A DNA stretch of 64,000 nucleotides. Source: Sphagnum compactum (taxonomy: Eukaryota; Bryophyta; Sphagnopsida; Sphagnales). Shown in pieces: positions 39,001-50,194 of the stretch. Positions within the stretch are counted from its first letter, which is position 1, and every line of letters starts with the position of its first letter. Where the stretch lies: assembly GCA_965153455.1 (NCBI GenBank), contig OZ234497.1:248001-312000 (forward strand), read 5' to 3'. The notes beneath the pieces were generated by a model, which ran no database searches, had not been told where the DNA came from, and saw only the letters and a program-made list of their open reading frames with translations. The translations under genes and the position numbers were made by a program.

Positions 39001-39171
39001 GACAGCTGGAATCGGAAGTAAATCAGCATCAAGTGTGTATCCCGCACACGCGCCAATTGTGCAATTCCCGCTATTGTCAGCAGAAACTAAGTTGCGCACG
39101 GAGAGAACCAGCAGCAGCAGATGTATCTCTACTACTACTACCACCACAGATCTGAAGCGCATGGAAGCCAT
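36096..39171 (-). CDS. LRK10L / WAK-like receptor kinase
   Basis: Four exons join in frame: 39171-38481, 38091-37406, 37174-36461 and 36116-36096. They give 703 aa. Residues 1 to about 31 are a signal peptide. The ectodomain (32-231) is rich in Cys and in N-glycosylation sites, with CGTCG and GFCCLQ motifs. A transmembrane segment lies at about 233-250. The kinase (about 310-590) has GGGGFGTVY, Lys335, HRDVKTTN at 433-440, DFG at 453-455 and the activation segment HISTAPQGTPGYLDPDYH. That segment and the INLAAFAVAKIQ region are diagnostic of the At1g18390/LRK10L group. All catalytic residues are intact. Intron 2 uses the weaker donor GTGCGT. The last exon encodes only TNPQAR before TAG and is less certain; if its intron is retained, translation runs on into unrelated sequence. 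Members act at the cell surface; the ligand is not predictable. Confidence 0.92.
36218..36242. repeat. Poly-T tract in the last LRK10L intron
   Basis: A run of more than 20 T on the plus strand lies inside intron 3 (36117-36460) of the minus-strand kinase gene, 100 bp upstream of its acceptor. It reads as poly-A in the transcript. Confidence 0.85.
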
Positions 39172-41760
39172 GGCTGCCTGTTGATGATACTACACACCCC
39201 GAATCCCCTAATGGCAGCAAGGTTCTATCACTTTGGAAATCTGGAAGAAGTAGAATTGGAGTATGAAATGATGGTGAGAGACAATTATCCTGGCGCTTAA
39301 TCCGCGAACCAGAACAGCCTCAATCTCGTCCATGATCTATTCTGTGGCAACGAGACACCAGGACTCGGCGACCTCATCATGTATGTGAGAACAAAGACAA
39401 AACTCCGTGTTTTTTTCCTGCAACAGAGGCGAAGCTGGGGTGGTGTGCCACACTGCAGAGCGTCTGGGAGTGTGTGCGTGTGTGTTTGTGTGTCCACCAA
39501 GTTCAGAGGTCTTGCAAGGAATACGCAGGGCAAGGTTTTGCGACTACTCGCACCACCACCAACAAACCGAAAGCCAAGTTTGACCGATGGATGGAAAGTA
39601 GAACGCAGGTACTGTTGTTCCAACTTTCTACAGTGATGGAAGCAAGAAGAAGGAGAAGACGAAGAAGGGCGAAGCAGCCAACCAGCATCCATTTATGAGA
39701 GAAAATAAAAACTCGAGCTCACCACTTTGTCCGCCATATTTTCAGGGTCAAGAACGGCAAGACCCAGGACTTTGACGATTCTTCTTCCGCACCAAAGCAC
39801 CTCCCCAACACGAGAACAGAAGGAAAGAGAAAAGAAGAGAAGAGAAACTCCCCTGCACGGCACTGGGCAGAAAATGGAGATGAAATTGAACCATAAAGCA
39901 ATCAGTCACCAGGGGCGTTTGTTTTTCAATTTTGTGATTAGCCAAAATTGGCTAGGGTATTCTGGGCCATCACTGATCACCTCTTATGATCGAACACTTA
40001 TTTATTGTAATGTTCATCGTATGTGTTTCATTTTGAGTGATTGAAAATGTTATGGGAGAGTTACCTCAAGCTCTGGAAATCACCTTTGAAGTGCAAATGA
40101 AAAGGAATAATGAAAAAATAACAAGATGAAAAAAATGTTTTTCTCCTTTTTTTTTCTCTTTGGAACCCTCGTGCTTTCAAATCTCATAACCTTTCTATTT
40201 CTTATTCATTTAAAACAATTTAAAATGTTGTCACCTGAAGTTTTACAAATCATCTTTGAACTCTAATAGTAACAGAGCATCATTCAAGGAATTTTTTTAG
40301 TGTTTAAGAACCGGCTTTGTAATGTTCGGTGGTTTGCTTTTTTGAGTTCTTGACCCCTTGTACTTTGAGAGGCTATACCTTTCTCAATTCTACTTCATTT
40401 TTGACAATTTTTAATGCACTAGTTGCACCAATAGGAGAGGTTCAAGTTTTAGGGATTAAGGCTTTTCGAGCACTAAAAACATCGCAGCCCTCCCCTTGGG
40501 TCCTGCTTGCCCTGAGCGCTTGAGTGTTCGGTCACCGGCCGATCTACCCTAGAGGTCAGAGAAGCAAGTAGGAAAAATATAGGAATCCTACTCTAGACTG
40601 GTGATAAGCTAAGAGCTATTGTCTAAATCTGGCGAATTCAAAAATGAATTCCTCGAAACCTACCAAATTTGGTGGCCTATCAGTGCCCCTTTTTTTTTAG
40701 CCAATTGGACCCAAAAAAAAGGCTGTGCCCAACTATGTAATTTTCAATTGGTCCCACATTTTGAAAAACATTCACCAAGTTTTAAGGCCACCAGAAGAAG
40801 GTACAGTGGTACCACGATTAAACTCTGATTTTCTTTTTGAGTTTGTTCTTTCAAGATAATTGTAACACATGATCAGCATTGGCAATAATTATTTTCATTT
40901 TAGTCAAATTTTTGGAAAATTATGGACCCAAAAGTGTTATCCGTAAAGTCAGGCGATTAGGGGGCAAGAACGGCCAGGCATAATAGCGCATCAAACGTGT
41001 AACTGGGAATGAAAACTTTACAAGAAGAAATAACTGGGACCCAAACTAATTTTTCCACCAATTTTGGTGATAAATTGAGATTTATCCTGTCTTTCCTTTT
41101 TCCTGAGCGCCTTCACTGCTGCTACATATATTTTCACTGCTCCTACCTGTACAGGTACTATAATTACTCTCGAACCTTGTGCGTTAAATGCTGAGTTTCA
41201 CAATTTCATACCTAGATTTAATAAAATTTCTTTACTTTGCGGATATCACTGAAAGAGGGGATGGGGGGGGGAAAAGCAAAGGAGATAGGGGGTGAAACAG
41301 AGGGTAACTTTACGTATAACTCTAATATGTGAAAACATTTGAAAAATTAGTCAGAAAGAAAACTTTGTAGCCCAAAACTCCAATGCAATTAAAGACCCCA
41401 TCAGAGTGTTGATTGCCAGATTCACACCCAGTCCATAAGCTTGAAGTTCTCAAACGTGTCACAGTATCAACAAATTGATCACTTGCACATGTGTGATGAA
41501 AATTGCTCTTTCTTTAGTAATATTCCATTACATGTTGAAAACTCCAAACTTTTGAAACCCCATTTGTCTAAGCTAAAAACTTAAAATCAATTAAATATTG
41601 ACAATGTATTATGATATAAATATGTGGTCTCTAGACTAAATCAGGGTCTTCAGTCCAAACTTTGACATGTCCTGGACTAAAGGTCAGATTGAGTCAGCTC
41701 CAGTGTAGTGCAGTTATTTGATATTTTAAATAACCGACAGCTCTGGCTCAATTAAAAAAT
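39172..41760. other. Promoter of the LRK10L-type gene, then AT-rich spacer
   Basis: The first 600 bp or so, up to about 39900, are less AT-rich, with CT/GA-rich tracts, and are the likely minus-strand leader and promoter. A GTGTGTGTGT-type patch lies at 39470-39495. The rest has no recognisable gene. Confidence 0.45.
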
Positions 41761-41870
41761 TCAGAATCAGAGAAACATGGGTTCTGTTTTTTCACAAAAA
41801 ATCAGAATTAGAGAACCACCGGTTCTGTATTTTCAGAAAAAATCAGAATTAGAGAACCACCGACTACAGG
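41761..41870. repeat. 41-bp tandem repeat, about 2.7 copies
   Basis: The unit beginning TCAGAATTAGAGAACCACCG occurs at 41761 (diverged), 41802 and 41843. It is non-coding. Confidence 0.85.
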
Positions 41871-42253
41871 TATTTCAAAAATGTCCAAGAGTCGACGGTT
41901 TTCATGAGAGACCGACAACAAACCCGCAGTTATAAAGGTGAGTTTCTGAGTTTGTTGTATAACCAAAATCTAATTTTGGTTTTTTTCGCCCTCGTTGGGT
42001 AAACGAGCATATACTCAGGTTGATAACCATCAGGTATCTGTATCTGAGTCTAATACCCACACAGCACTTGTCAGCACCCGCCAGCCCCCCCCATCCACTG
42101 ATGCCCATAAGATGCCCCTTATGACTGGTTTCACCATGGTAACCCCATTGTGTAAGAAGTAGGTCCCATGTATAGGTAGATAGGTAAGAAAATAGGTGAC
42201 TACAAGGTAAGAACATGGCTATTTTAGTATATGCATAGGTAAGGGCTGTCTTT

Positions 42254-42323
42254 ACTACTTACCTACTCAAAACCTGCCTACATACTAGCAAACCCACAAG
42301 CAGGTTGTTAGTAGGTAGGTAGT
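42254..42323. repeat. 24-bp inverted repeat with 22-nt loop
   Basis: The left arm (42254-42277, ACTACTTACCTACT then CAAAACCTGC) and right arm (42300-42323) pair at 21 of 24 positions. Flanking sequence is full of TAGGTAGG motifs in both orientations, so a decayed palindromic element is the simplest reading. A small-RNA hairpin cannot be excluded. Confidence 0.7.
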
Positions 42324-43146
42324 AAAAAAAGCTTTTACCCATCTATCTATGAAGGAAGGGAGTTTGATTGTTTTGTTTGTTAACTTGAGATCTAGTAAAT
42401 CATGGTGCCCCTCATCATGATCAGGATAGTGTGAACTGAAATGAGTCGAACTGGATTAGCTGATGTACTTCTGGTGTGAAAACATGGAATGTTTAGGCTT
42501 TTAGATTTTGTCATTATCAACTTTCTACGGAAAGCTTTTCATTGTTGCCTATTTTTCAATTCAGTCATCGTCCATAACAACTTAAAGAGGCCATGTGAGG
42601 GAGTGTAGGATGGTTTGTTGTTCATTTATAATGCAAGGCTTATTTTTACTAAGTTCTTGATGATAGAAATTGGAGCAGCATTGATAGAGTTTCTAAAATT
42701 GGATGGTGCAATGGAGAATATAAGGTTGATGCAAGGTGTAGTTCAACGGAGCTAAGTACATTTGTCAAAAAAAAAATTGTGATGTGAAGAGAGCATGTTG
42801 TTGTGTTTTGTAGTTGCTGAATCTTTTCCACTGCACCAATAGTTATTTAGTAACAAATGGTGTATGTAATTGTGGTTTAGTATGAGGGGTTGGTGCAAAG
42901 ATGTGATGATGGAACTAGTCCGAACTATAGAAGATTGTGCTTGTTGGAAATCTTAAAACCCTGCATTTGTTTGGGAAGCATTTAAGGGATGTAATTAGTT
43001 CAAGTTGGCAGATTAAGTGGGGTCCCAAGTATGAGAAACCTAGTAGAGATATCTTTGAGATGAAGTAAAATGTGAGCTAAAGTTGGGCCATTGTTATCTT
43101 GAAAAATCACATCCACATGCCCTAGGTCTATGTCACATTTTGTCTA
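42324..43146. other. Spacer, no gene recognised
   Basis: Only short frames are present. Near 43000-43070 the plus strand reads WGPKYEKPSRDIFEMK, which could be a fragment of a mobile-element protein, but there is no supporting context. Confidence 0.4.
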
Positions 43147-43800
43147 TCTTATATATAAAAGCAAATGTGGTGTCTATCTATCTGTCTGTGTGTTCGTTTC
43201 AGGTCTCAAGAAACGAGGGGTCTATCTGTTTAGGGACATGGAGACAGGAGGTATCGTCAGATGATGAGGAGACCTGGATTTGGTCTCAAAGGTATCGGAA
43301 CCTGAAAATTTGCAATGGCAGTAGAAGAGGAGATTCCAGGTCTCAAGAAATGAGGGGTCTGTCTGTGTTAGGGACATGGAGGCCAATCTATCGTCACATG
43401 ACGAGGAGATTTCAGGTCTCGAAAATATCGGGACCTGGGGTTTGGAACTAGAAGAAAAAGCAATGGCAATAGATGACAAAATCCAGGTCTCAAGAAACGA
43501 GGCATCTGTGTTAGGGACACGGAGACTATGAAGTAGGGGATTTCAGGTCTCGAAAATATCAGGACCTTGATTTGGGACGTGAAAAAAGAAGGGAAGAAAG
43601 GAAGAGGAGGAGGGCATGGCAGGGAGAACGACGAGAGCCGCCATCATAGGGCACGATGGGTGGGCCAAACCGGCCTAGGCAGCGCGCACAGGACCTGCAG
43701 GGGCGCCTCAGGCCTCTAATCGGCGCTTCTGTGTGTGTCTCTCTTGGTTTAAAGAATCCGGGGGACTTCACAGTGGCCGAAGGTCACGGGTACCCACTAG
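43147..43800 (+). mobile_element. Likely non-autonomous Helitron
   Basis: The left end starts TCTTATATATAAAAGC directly after a host A, followed by a CTATCTATCTGTCTG-rich segment as in many Helitron 5' ends. The right end is CTAG at 43797-43800 followed by host T. A hairpin GTGGCC-GAA-GGTCAC (43773-43787, one G-T pair) ends nine bases before the CTAG. Termini of 5'-TC and CTRR-3', a subterminal hairpin and insertion between A and T are the family's hallmarks. Helitrons move by rolling-circle transposition using a Rep/helicase. None is encoded here, so movement would need one in trans. The inside holds a 140-bp tandem repeat and a GC-rich block with no convincing ORF. Confidence 0.72.
43201..43566. 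repeat. Tandem repeat inside the Helitron, three copies
   Basis: Units begin AGGTCTCAAGAAACGAGG at 43201, 43338 and 43485, so they are 137 and 147 bp long. The third copy is internally shortened. Each ends with a variant of AGGTCTCGAAAATATCGGGA. The apparent 122-codon ORF over this stretch is a by-product of the repeat. Confidence 0.88.
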
Positions 43801-44606
43801 TTCTTATAATGGTTTTCGACATGAACCTAATATTTGCATAGAAATTGTGCATCATAAAATGACAAAATCAAGGGAATTTAAAGGGATTGATGTAGGGATG
43901 TCTTAAAGTGAATCAACCATAATGATGCATTTCATACTAGTGGGTGGAATGTTAGTAACTCAAAATGGACTAAAGGCACATTGAGGGATTTGATCTTTGG
44001 TTAAACCTCCAACAAACATGAAATGATGTGTAAATTAGTAACAGCAAGTGTACAATAGTATTAGGACAAGCATTAGCAAATATTGATGTTGATCAATTCA
44101 CTTGTGTGGTAGAAGTTGCTACAACAATTTTAGGTTTCAATTCTTTTGAGATTATGTTTAAGCAAGAGACCTAGGTCTTCCTTGTAAGTTTCTATGGCTT
44201 GTTGACACCTAGTAATGTGTGACTAAATTTTAGGTCTTTTTTTTAATTGTTGTTTAGTGATTTGCTTTCTTTTTGGTCACAATACCTTTGGAAAGCCTTT
44301 GATGAGTAAGGGTACACCAAGGTGGTTTCATGACGTTTAGAATTGCAATGCAAAGAATTATTCAACTTTGTCAAATGCAATTCAACAAAATCAAAACTAA
44401 TTTTTAAAGAAAGTGAGGTGACCTCTTTGTAATATTGGAAAGCCCTTGATGAGTGGGATTTACATGGTGATGTTTACAAGACATCAACCCAAGTATGTGC
44501 ATTAAAAAACATGATCATAATTCACACGGTTTTCAAGAAAAAAATTAAATGTATAAGTCCGTATACACACTATTCTATGAAGTTGCACACACAACTCACA
44601 AAAATG

Positions 44607-44629
44607 TATATATATATATATATATATAT
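44607..44629. repeat. (TA)n microsatellite
   Basis: About eleven TA dinucleotides lie in non-coding DNA. Confidence 0.92.
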
Positions 44630-45051
44630 TCTAATCCTATGTCTTCCATGACTAAATATTAATTGCCAAAATTATAGCATAGATAAATAGGTAATTAATA
44701 CCTTTTGCCACCAAAATTGTAGTGTAAACAACCACATAATTATATTCTTGCTACCAAGGTGGCAAAATAATCCAACAAGTTGAAGTTGTTGATGGCAAGC
44801 CACAAATTGTCATTCGCCTTTAGTTATAGCTTAACAATTTGATACACAAATTTGGTGGTGGGTGCAAAATGCATCTTCAAATTTTCACAAATCACACACA
44901 CAAACAAAAACACTCAAGTAAAGCCATGCATTGAAAATGATTCAAACAATTAATGTTACATTGAACTCATTCAATATAGTTGCATCAAACCATGCCTTCC
45001 AAATTTCAAGACTCAAATTTGTAACTTTGTGTCAAATTACAAAACATTTAA

Positions 45052-45224
45052 AACTTAGAACCATAATTGTAATATGCAAACTAGAAACCCCAACAATGGC
45101 ACCCCAATGTAGTTCACCAAATCCACATCCTTCAATTTAAAACTAGAATTACAATCTACAAATTGGAAACCCCAATTGAAACACCCCAATGTAGTTTCAC
45201 CAAACCCATGCAATTTTTCAATCC
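45052..45224. repeat. Direct duplication, about 82-bp unit
   Basis: Two diverged copies share ACCCCAATGTAGT at 45101 and 45183, with matching flanks (GAAACCCCAA before, TCACCAAA after). It is non-coding. Confidence 0.7.
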
Positions 45225-47434
45225 AAAACCAAAGTTCTACAAAAAAAAACACCCCACAACATATGTAACACACATATATCAAGCAACATCAAAACCACAC
45301 AAACCTTTCACCTATTGTGCAACTCTAAAAAAATGAAGGTGGTTCACATTTTACCATTACTCATCATTGAAACACTATACCCCTTAGGTTTTGGGTACCT
45401 ACACATCCAACAAATCACAAAATGGGGCAATCTACCATTAGGATTAGTGCACCTACAACCAACAAATTGAAATAACAAAAAACCCAAATCCCAACTATAA
45501 TTAGGCAATTCTGATTTTGCTCCTCACATACTAGTATGCATCTAATTGGATGAATTATAGATTTTTAAACCTCATGTCAAGCATAAGAACTAACATATTG
45601 CAATGAGTGACATGAGGCTAAAATGATGATGCAAAAGCCAAGACTTGACACACCAATAACTTCAATTCACATGCAATGCCCAAAATGCATCATTCACCAT
45701 TAAAATCGCTAATTCGCATTCAATAAACAAATTCAAAAACTTAAAACCTAAACAAAAAGCCAAAAAACACTAAAAGGTGCAAACATACAAACACAACTCA
45801 CACCCACACCCTTTTGTGGTATGGTTATTAAAGCAGCATTGGAGGGCTTTCTTCATTGTCCATGTTTCTATTATAATTACTTCCTAGGCATATTCACTGT
45901 TAAAGTAAGCTTTTTTGGACTTAGGACTCAAGGATTTTGATTTTGTTATCTTTCAAATATAGAATCTTCATGGAATAAATGGAAGTGAAAAATATTGAAT
46001 AATTCAGATTATGATAATTTCCATGGTGGTGGTGACTTTTCACATGCATATGTAACTATGCATAAATATTTTGGTAAAAACATTTTAATGTAAAAAAATG
46101 AGTACATAAGCTTTTATAAACAACTTGACATGTTTTCTTGCATGGATATTTCTTGCACGTGTTGTCAACACTTGAAGTCACAAATTCTAATCCTAGTGAA
46201 TAAAAAAAATCAACCAAATGGCCAAAAAAAGAATAATTTTCCTTGTAGCCTTTTCAGAATGGATTATGTAAGTTTCAAAAATCTAGTATTGTATATTATT
46301 TAATCAAATGCATTACATGAACATTGCCAAACATAGATGTATGCATTACATATTATGAAATAAAATTGAAGTAAATTACATTATTTAATACACTCCTTTT
46401 GATTTCATTGAATTGAAAATTGTAATTTATACTAGGACTCAAATTATTTAATTGGATCAAAAGGACATTCATATTGTATCCAATTTATTTTTGGATTTTT
46501 AAACTAGATTAACGTGACATCATTATAGTTATAATCATACACCAATCCATTATAATCATTAAATAACAAATGTAATAAAAATCCAATACACTATTTTGCA
46601 ATCTTTTTTTTGTTACACCATTATTTTTGGTACCATGATCTTGAATATGCTTTCCTTACAAATTAATAAAATTCCAACTAACTTTATAAAATAAATTACA
46701 AGTACAAATCAAAATAAATTCAAATTAATTGTCCAAATCATCATAAATATTTTTAAATTAAAATTTTCAATTTTGTACTCCATCCATTATAGTGATTTAA
46801 GATTAAAAATTTGGAATTATGGTTATATTTGTGGCGAAATGGTATTAAAACACCAAAGTTGATGATAAATAATAATGCATTACATTGAAAATGTAAACAA
46901 TTAACTTCAAAAACTTCAAAAAACTTGTGTCAATTGGTGTTATAAAAGGATTATTAATATTACTTGTAGTGCTAAGAGAGTCTTTTTGAACATGCAAAAA
47001 TTCTTTGAAACATTTCAAAATTTATAACAAGTTCTATCAATAGATAGTAAATGATAGGTATATGAAAAGATTTCCATACAATAATAAATTTTCAAATGAT
47101 TTGTTTCCATTTACACAATATTTAGGATTAGTTATGAAGTAGTGGGTGATGTTTTTATGATTATGCCCAAAACAAAATACCAAAAAACTAAAGCCAACAA
47201 AAAACATCAAACCATAAATAATAAAGCAAAATTTTGATGACCCATAGATTTGTGTCATATCATTTATACTAAAGTTGTTGTTACGCATCATAATACACAT
47301 GAAGATGGCAATGAAGAATGCATTAGATAATAACCAAATTTTCGAAGATTGTTTCAAGACAGATTAGGTGGCAATTAGAGTTTCAAAATTTGACATTTTT
47401 TGTGCCATAACCCATGTTTGAAGAATAGGAATTT

Positions 47435-48260
47435 TGTTATGAAAAAAAAAGTTTTGCCTTGAATAGCAAATATTTATGGCATCTTTGAATTTGATGGTTT
47501 CTTTGAATAAAATCACTTTGGATGGAAAAAAAAATTGATATGATTTTCAATTTGTCTACAAGCCCTAGCCCATTTTTGTTTGTTTTTCCAACTTTTTGTA
47601 ATCCATATAGTAGTATTTTCCAAAGAAGATTAAGCATTTTTAATAGAATCCTCTCACATTCCACCACATACTTTAAGGCCATTAGTAGCATATTGATGAC
47701 ATTTTGAGATGGCATATTCATAACAGATGTTAGCATAAGGTTATGACAATTGGAGTGGAACACAAGACACAATGTTCGGTAAAGTCCAAATGAAGTTGTT
47801 CAAATTAACACTTTTATCTTTAATTTATGTTATGAGCCTGTCCAACAACTCATATTGAGCAAACAAATCCTTCAATTGCACAACCACGGCAACCCTTGAT
47901 GTTTCATGAACTTATGATTGCTTTAACAAGGGTAGGAAACAAATAACATTCCATGGCCTTGCTAACCTTTGTTGGGATAACTTCACTAATGACCTACCAA
48001 TTATCAAGAAACACAACCCAACCACATTAATGAAAGCCTTTTCAACCAAATGTTTTTAGTGGAGTTCAATGGTTGATATTAGCCTTTAAATGTGATGTAA
48101 AGTACCAAATCCTTATGGAAATGTTCTTGAGTATGGTTTGTTCTTTTGTAGAAGATTTCACTATTAAAGAAATCAACAATGGACGTCATGGTTGGTTTCT
48201 TCCTCTTCATAATAGTTTGACGAACATCAAATTTTGTGGCAACATTGCAACATTGTATAT
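47435..48260 (-). pseudogene. Decayed hAT-like (BED-type) transposase
   Basis: Minus-strand translation across stops and frame changes recovers the order of a plant hAT-like transposase. A basic N-terminal part (MKRKKPTMTSIVDFF) comes first, then HKDLVLYI and NIWLKRLSL. These are followed by SEVIPTKVSKAMECYLFP, VQLKDLFAQYELLD, IVSCVPLQL, ISKCHQYATNGLKVCGG and NKQKWARACRQIE. The segment expected after the KAMECY part, including the catalytic DLWMS-type block, is missing, so there is an internal deletion as well as stops. The protein is inactive. I found no terminal inverted repeats. Confidence 0.68.
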
Positions 48261-49993
48261 TATAATACAACTTCAAAATTATAAAATGTTTTGAAGTAAA
48301 ATCACAATTAATGGCAATTGTGCCATGGTCATTGTTATAAATAACCAAACCTTTTTTACTTTAGGTAAAACTCTAACGTACCTCTTCTTATTTCACATTG
48401 TGGCATAAAATGCATATCATTCTTTGAGATTTACAAGCATCCACAATAAGATTAAGGTCATTAAGTTTGAAAAATGCCCATGTACTTTTTTATTTTTGTT
48501 ATGTAATCTTAAACTTTTGGTTGAATTTTAACTAGACAAGTAGTTATTATTATTGTGCATCAACTTCAGTTTCAAGAATTTTCAAGTCATTTTCATTGAG
48601 CTTTTTATTAACATGTATTTATGTGGGACTTGCTTCAAATCCAAGCCCACCATCACCACTGCCAACCCCCTAGGCGTCACCAATGCCAACACCATAATGA
48701 AATACAAATAAAAGAAATCCCTCCACATCTTTTGTCACTCCATTCATAAATTTTTTTTTCAATGTCTACATTCATCGTAGATTGATGATGAAAACTAAAC
48801 CCTAAGAAATGCAAAGCACAAAACACCTTAAACCCTAAACTAAATGAAAAAACACTTTTACAACAAAGAAAAAGTTCTTCTGCAACAATGAAAATGATCT
48901 TTTGTCATGAATTTACAATCCAAAAAACTAAACACTATCAATGATGGAAATTGGAAAAGCATTGGAGTGCAACCATCAATGATGGAAATTGGAATGTCAA
49001 TGAATGTGACAATCAAAACCAAAACACAAACTCCAATGCTTCACTTGGGTCATGGGTCCCAAACATGAAATTGTAATGGAAACCAAAGCACATAAGACCC
49101 TTATGCATTGGTTTAAAATGGGACAATGTGCAACAAAAAAGCTTAGAGCTTACCTAAACAACAATGTAATAGCCACTAGTGACATCAAGAATAAAACACC
49201 TTTGAGGACAAATTCAACTCTCCTACCCATTGCATAATGATTTTCATTCTCCTTCATGATTGCACAAACCTACAAACCAACAACTCTCACATCAATAACA
49301 TTAAGGCCCACCCAAGCTTTGCAAAACTCTAACCTAAAATTTTCTAATCCTAAAGCTTAATGCCCTGAATAGGTGTGTGATATGAAATGCCCACTCCACT
49401 CATGCATCTCCCAGATTTTGCAAAACACAAGACAAGCCCAAGTATGGGCATCACATGTGTATGAGACAAGAGAGGCCCACCCAAGTAAGGTATATTGAAT
49501 TTTTTCATTGTCCAAGGCGGTCAAAGCACCCCCATACCTAGGTCCATGCCCTTGTTGATACCCGGCCAAAAATTGATACCCAGCCAACACTATACTATGG
49601 ATCGTCCAAAATGTAGTGTGCAAGCCATTCCAGTGCTCTAGGTGGAGATGCAGGTATTGTTCATCCTTGGCCTGTTCAGTGTGAGTTCGTTAACTCCATG
49701 GAACATTTCCTATTTTAACTGTTAGTGGTTTGAACTTTGAACTTGCCATATGGGGCAGAGCAATTAGGTGATAAGCTGCTTGTCCTAAATCATGTTAAGG
49801 GATATTGGCAAGAAAATAATTGTATTGCAATTATTTGATCAACACCAAGCAATCCCAGCTAAAAAAGGCATTAGAAATTTCAATATTTCTTGTACAACAG
49901 CCTGCAAGCCCTAAAATTGAATCCTACTTCAGAGGGGTTTATAATGCATAATTTAGCCGTGGGCAGGTAAGTCTTTAACCCTGATATAGTTAA
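48261..49993. other. AT-rich spacer, no gene recognised
   Basis: It may include flanks of the hAT-like element. A short repeat CCATCAATGATGGAAATTGG occurs at about 48935 and 48972. No gene is seen. Confidence 0.45.
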
Positions 49994-50194
49994 GGTGCAT
50001 TCACACTTGGTGTTAGGGACTCTAGGGTATTGTCCTGTAACACCATGCTAGCCATTTAGGACTTAAACCTAGTTGCCCGTGAAAATTTTATGTTAAGCTA
50101 GCATTCACTTAACATTGAGCTATGGCCCATTTAGCATTTGGGTGCCACCTAGATTTTCATTTAACACTGACTTAACATCAAGTGTAAATGCACC
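49994..50194. mobile_element. MITE-like element with 28-bp terminal inverted repeats
   Basis: The left end GGTGCATTCACACTTGGTGT and the complement of the right end, GGTGCATTTACACTTGATGT, match over about 28 bp with a few differences. They enclose 201 bp with no ORF. This is the form of a miniature inverted-repeat element. The flanks (TTAA before, AATA after) do not give a clear target-site duplication, so I cannot assign a superfamily. Confidence 0.65.

Larger units (their letters stand above)
43801..47434. other. AT-rich spacer, no gene recognised
   Basis: Only short frames are visible. The segment GGAAAGCC(T)TTTGATGAG occurs twice, near 44290 and 44437. A direct duplication and a TA microsatellite are listed separately. 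Confidence 0.5.

Noticed and set aside
39297-39692. 131-codon minus-strand ORF upstream of the LRK10L gene
   Set aside because: No motif; contains translated CA/GT repeats and lies in the promoter and leader region.
43083-43451. 122-codon plus-strand ORF
   Set aside because: By-product of the tandem repeat in the Helitron; no helicase or Rep motif.
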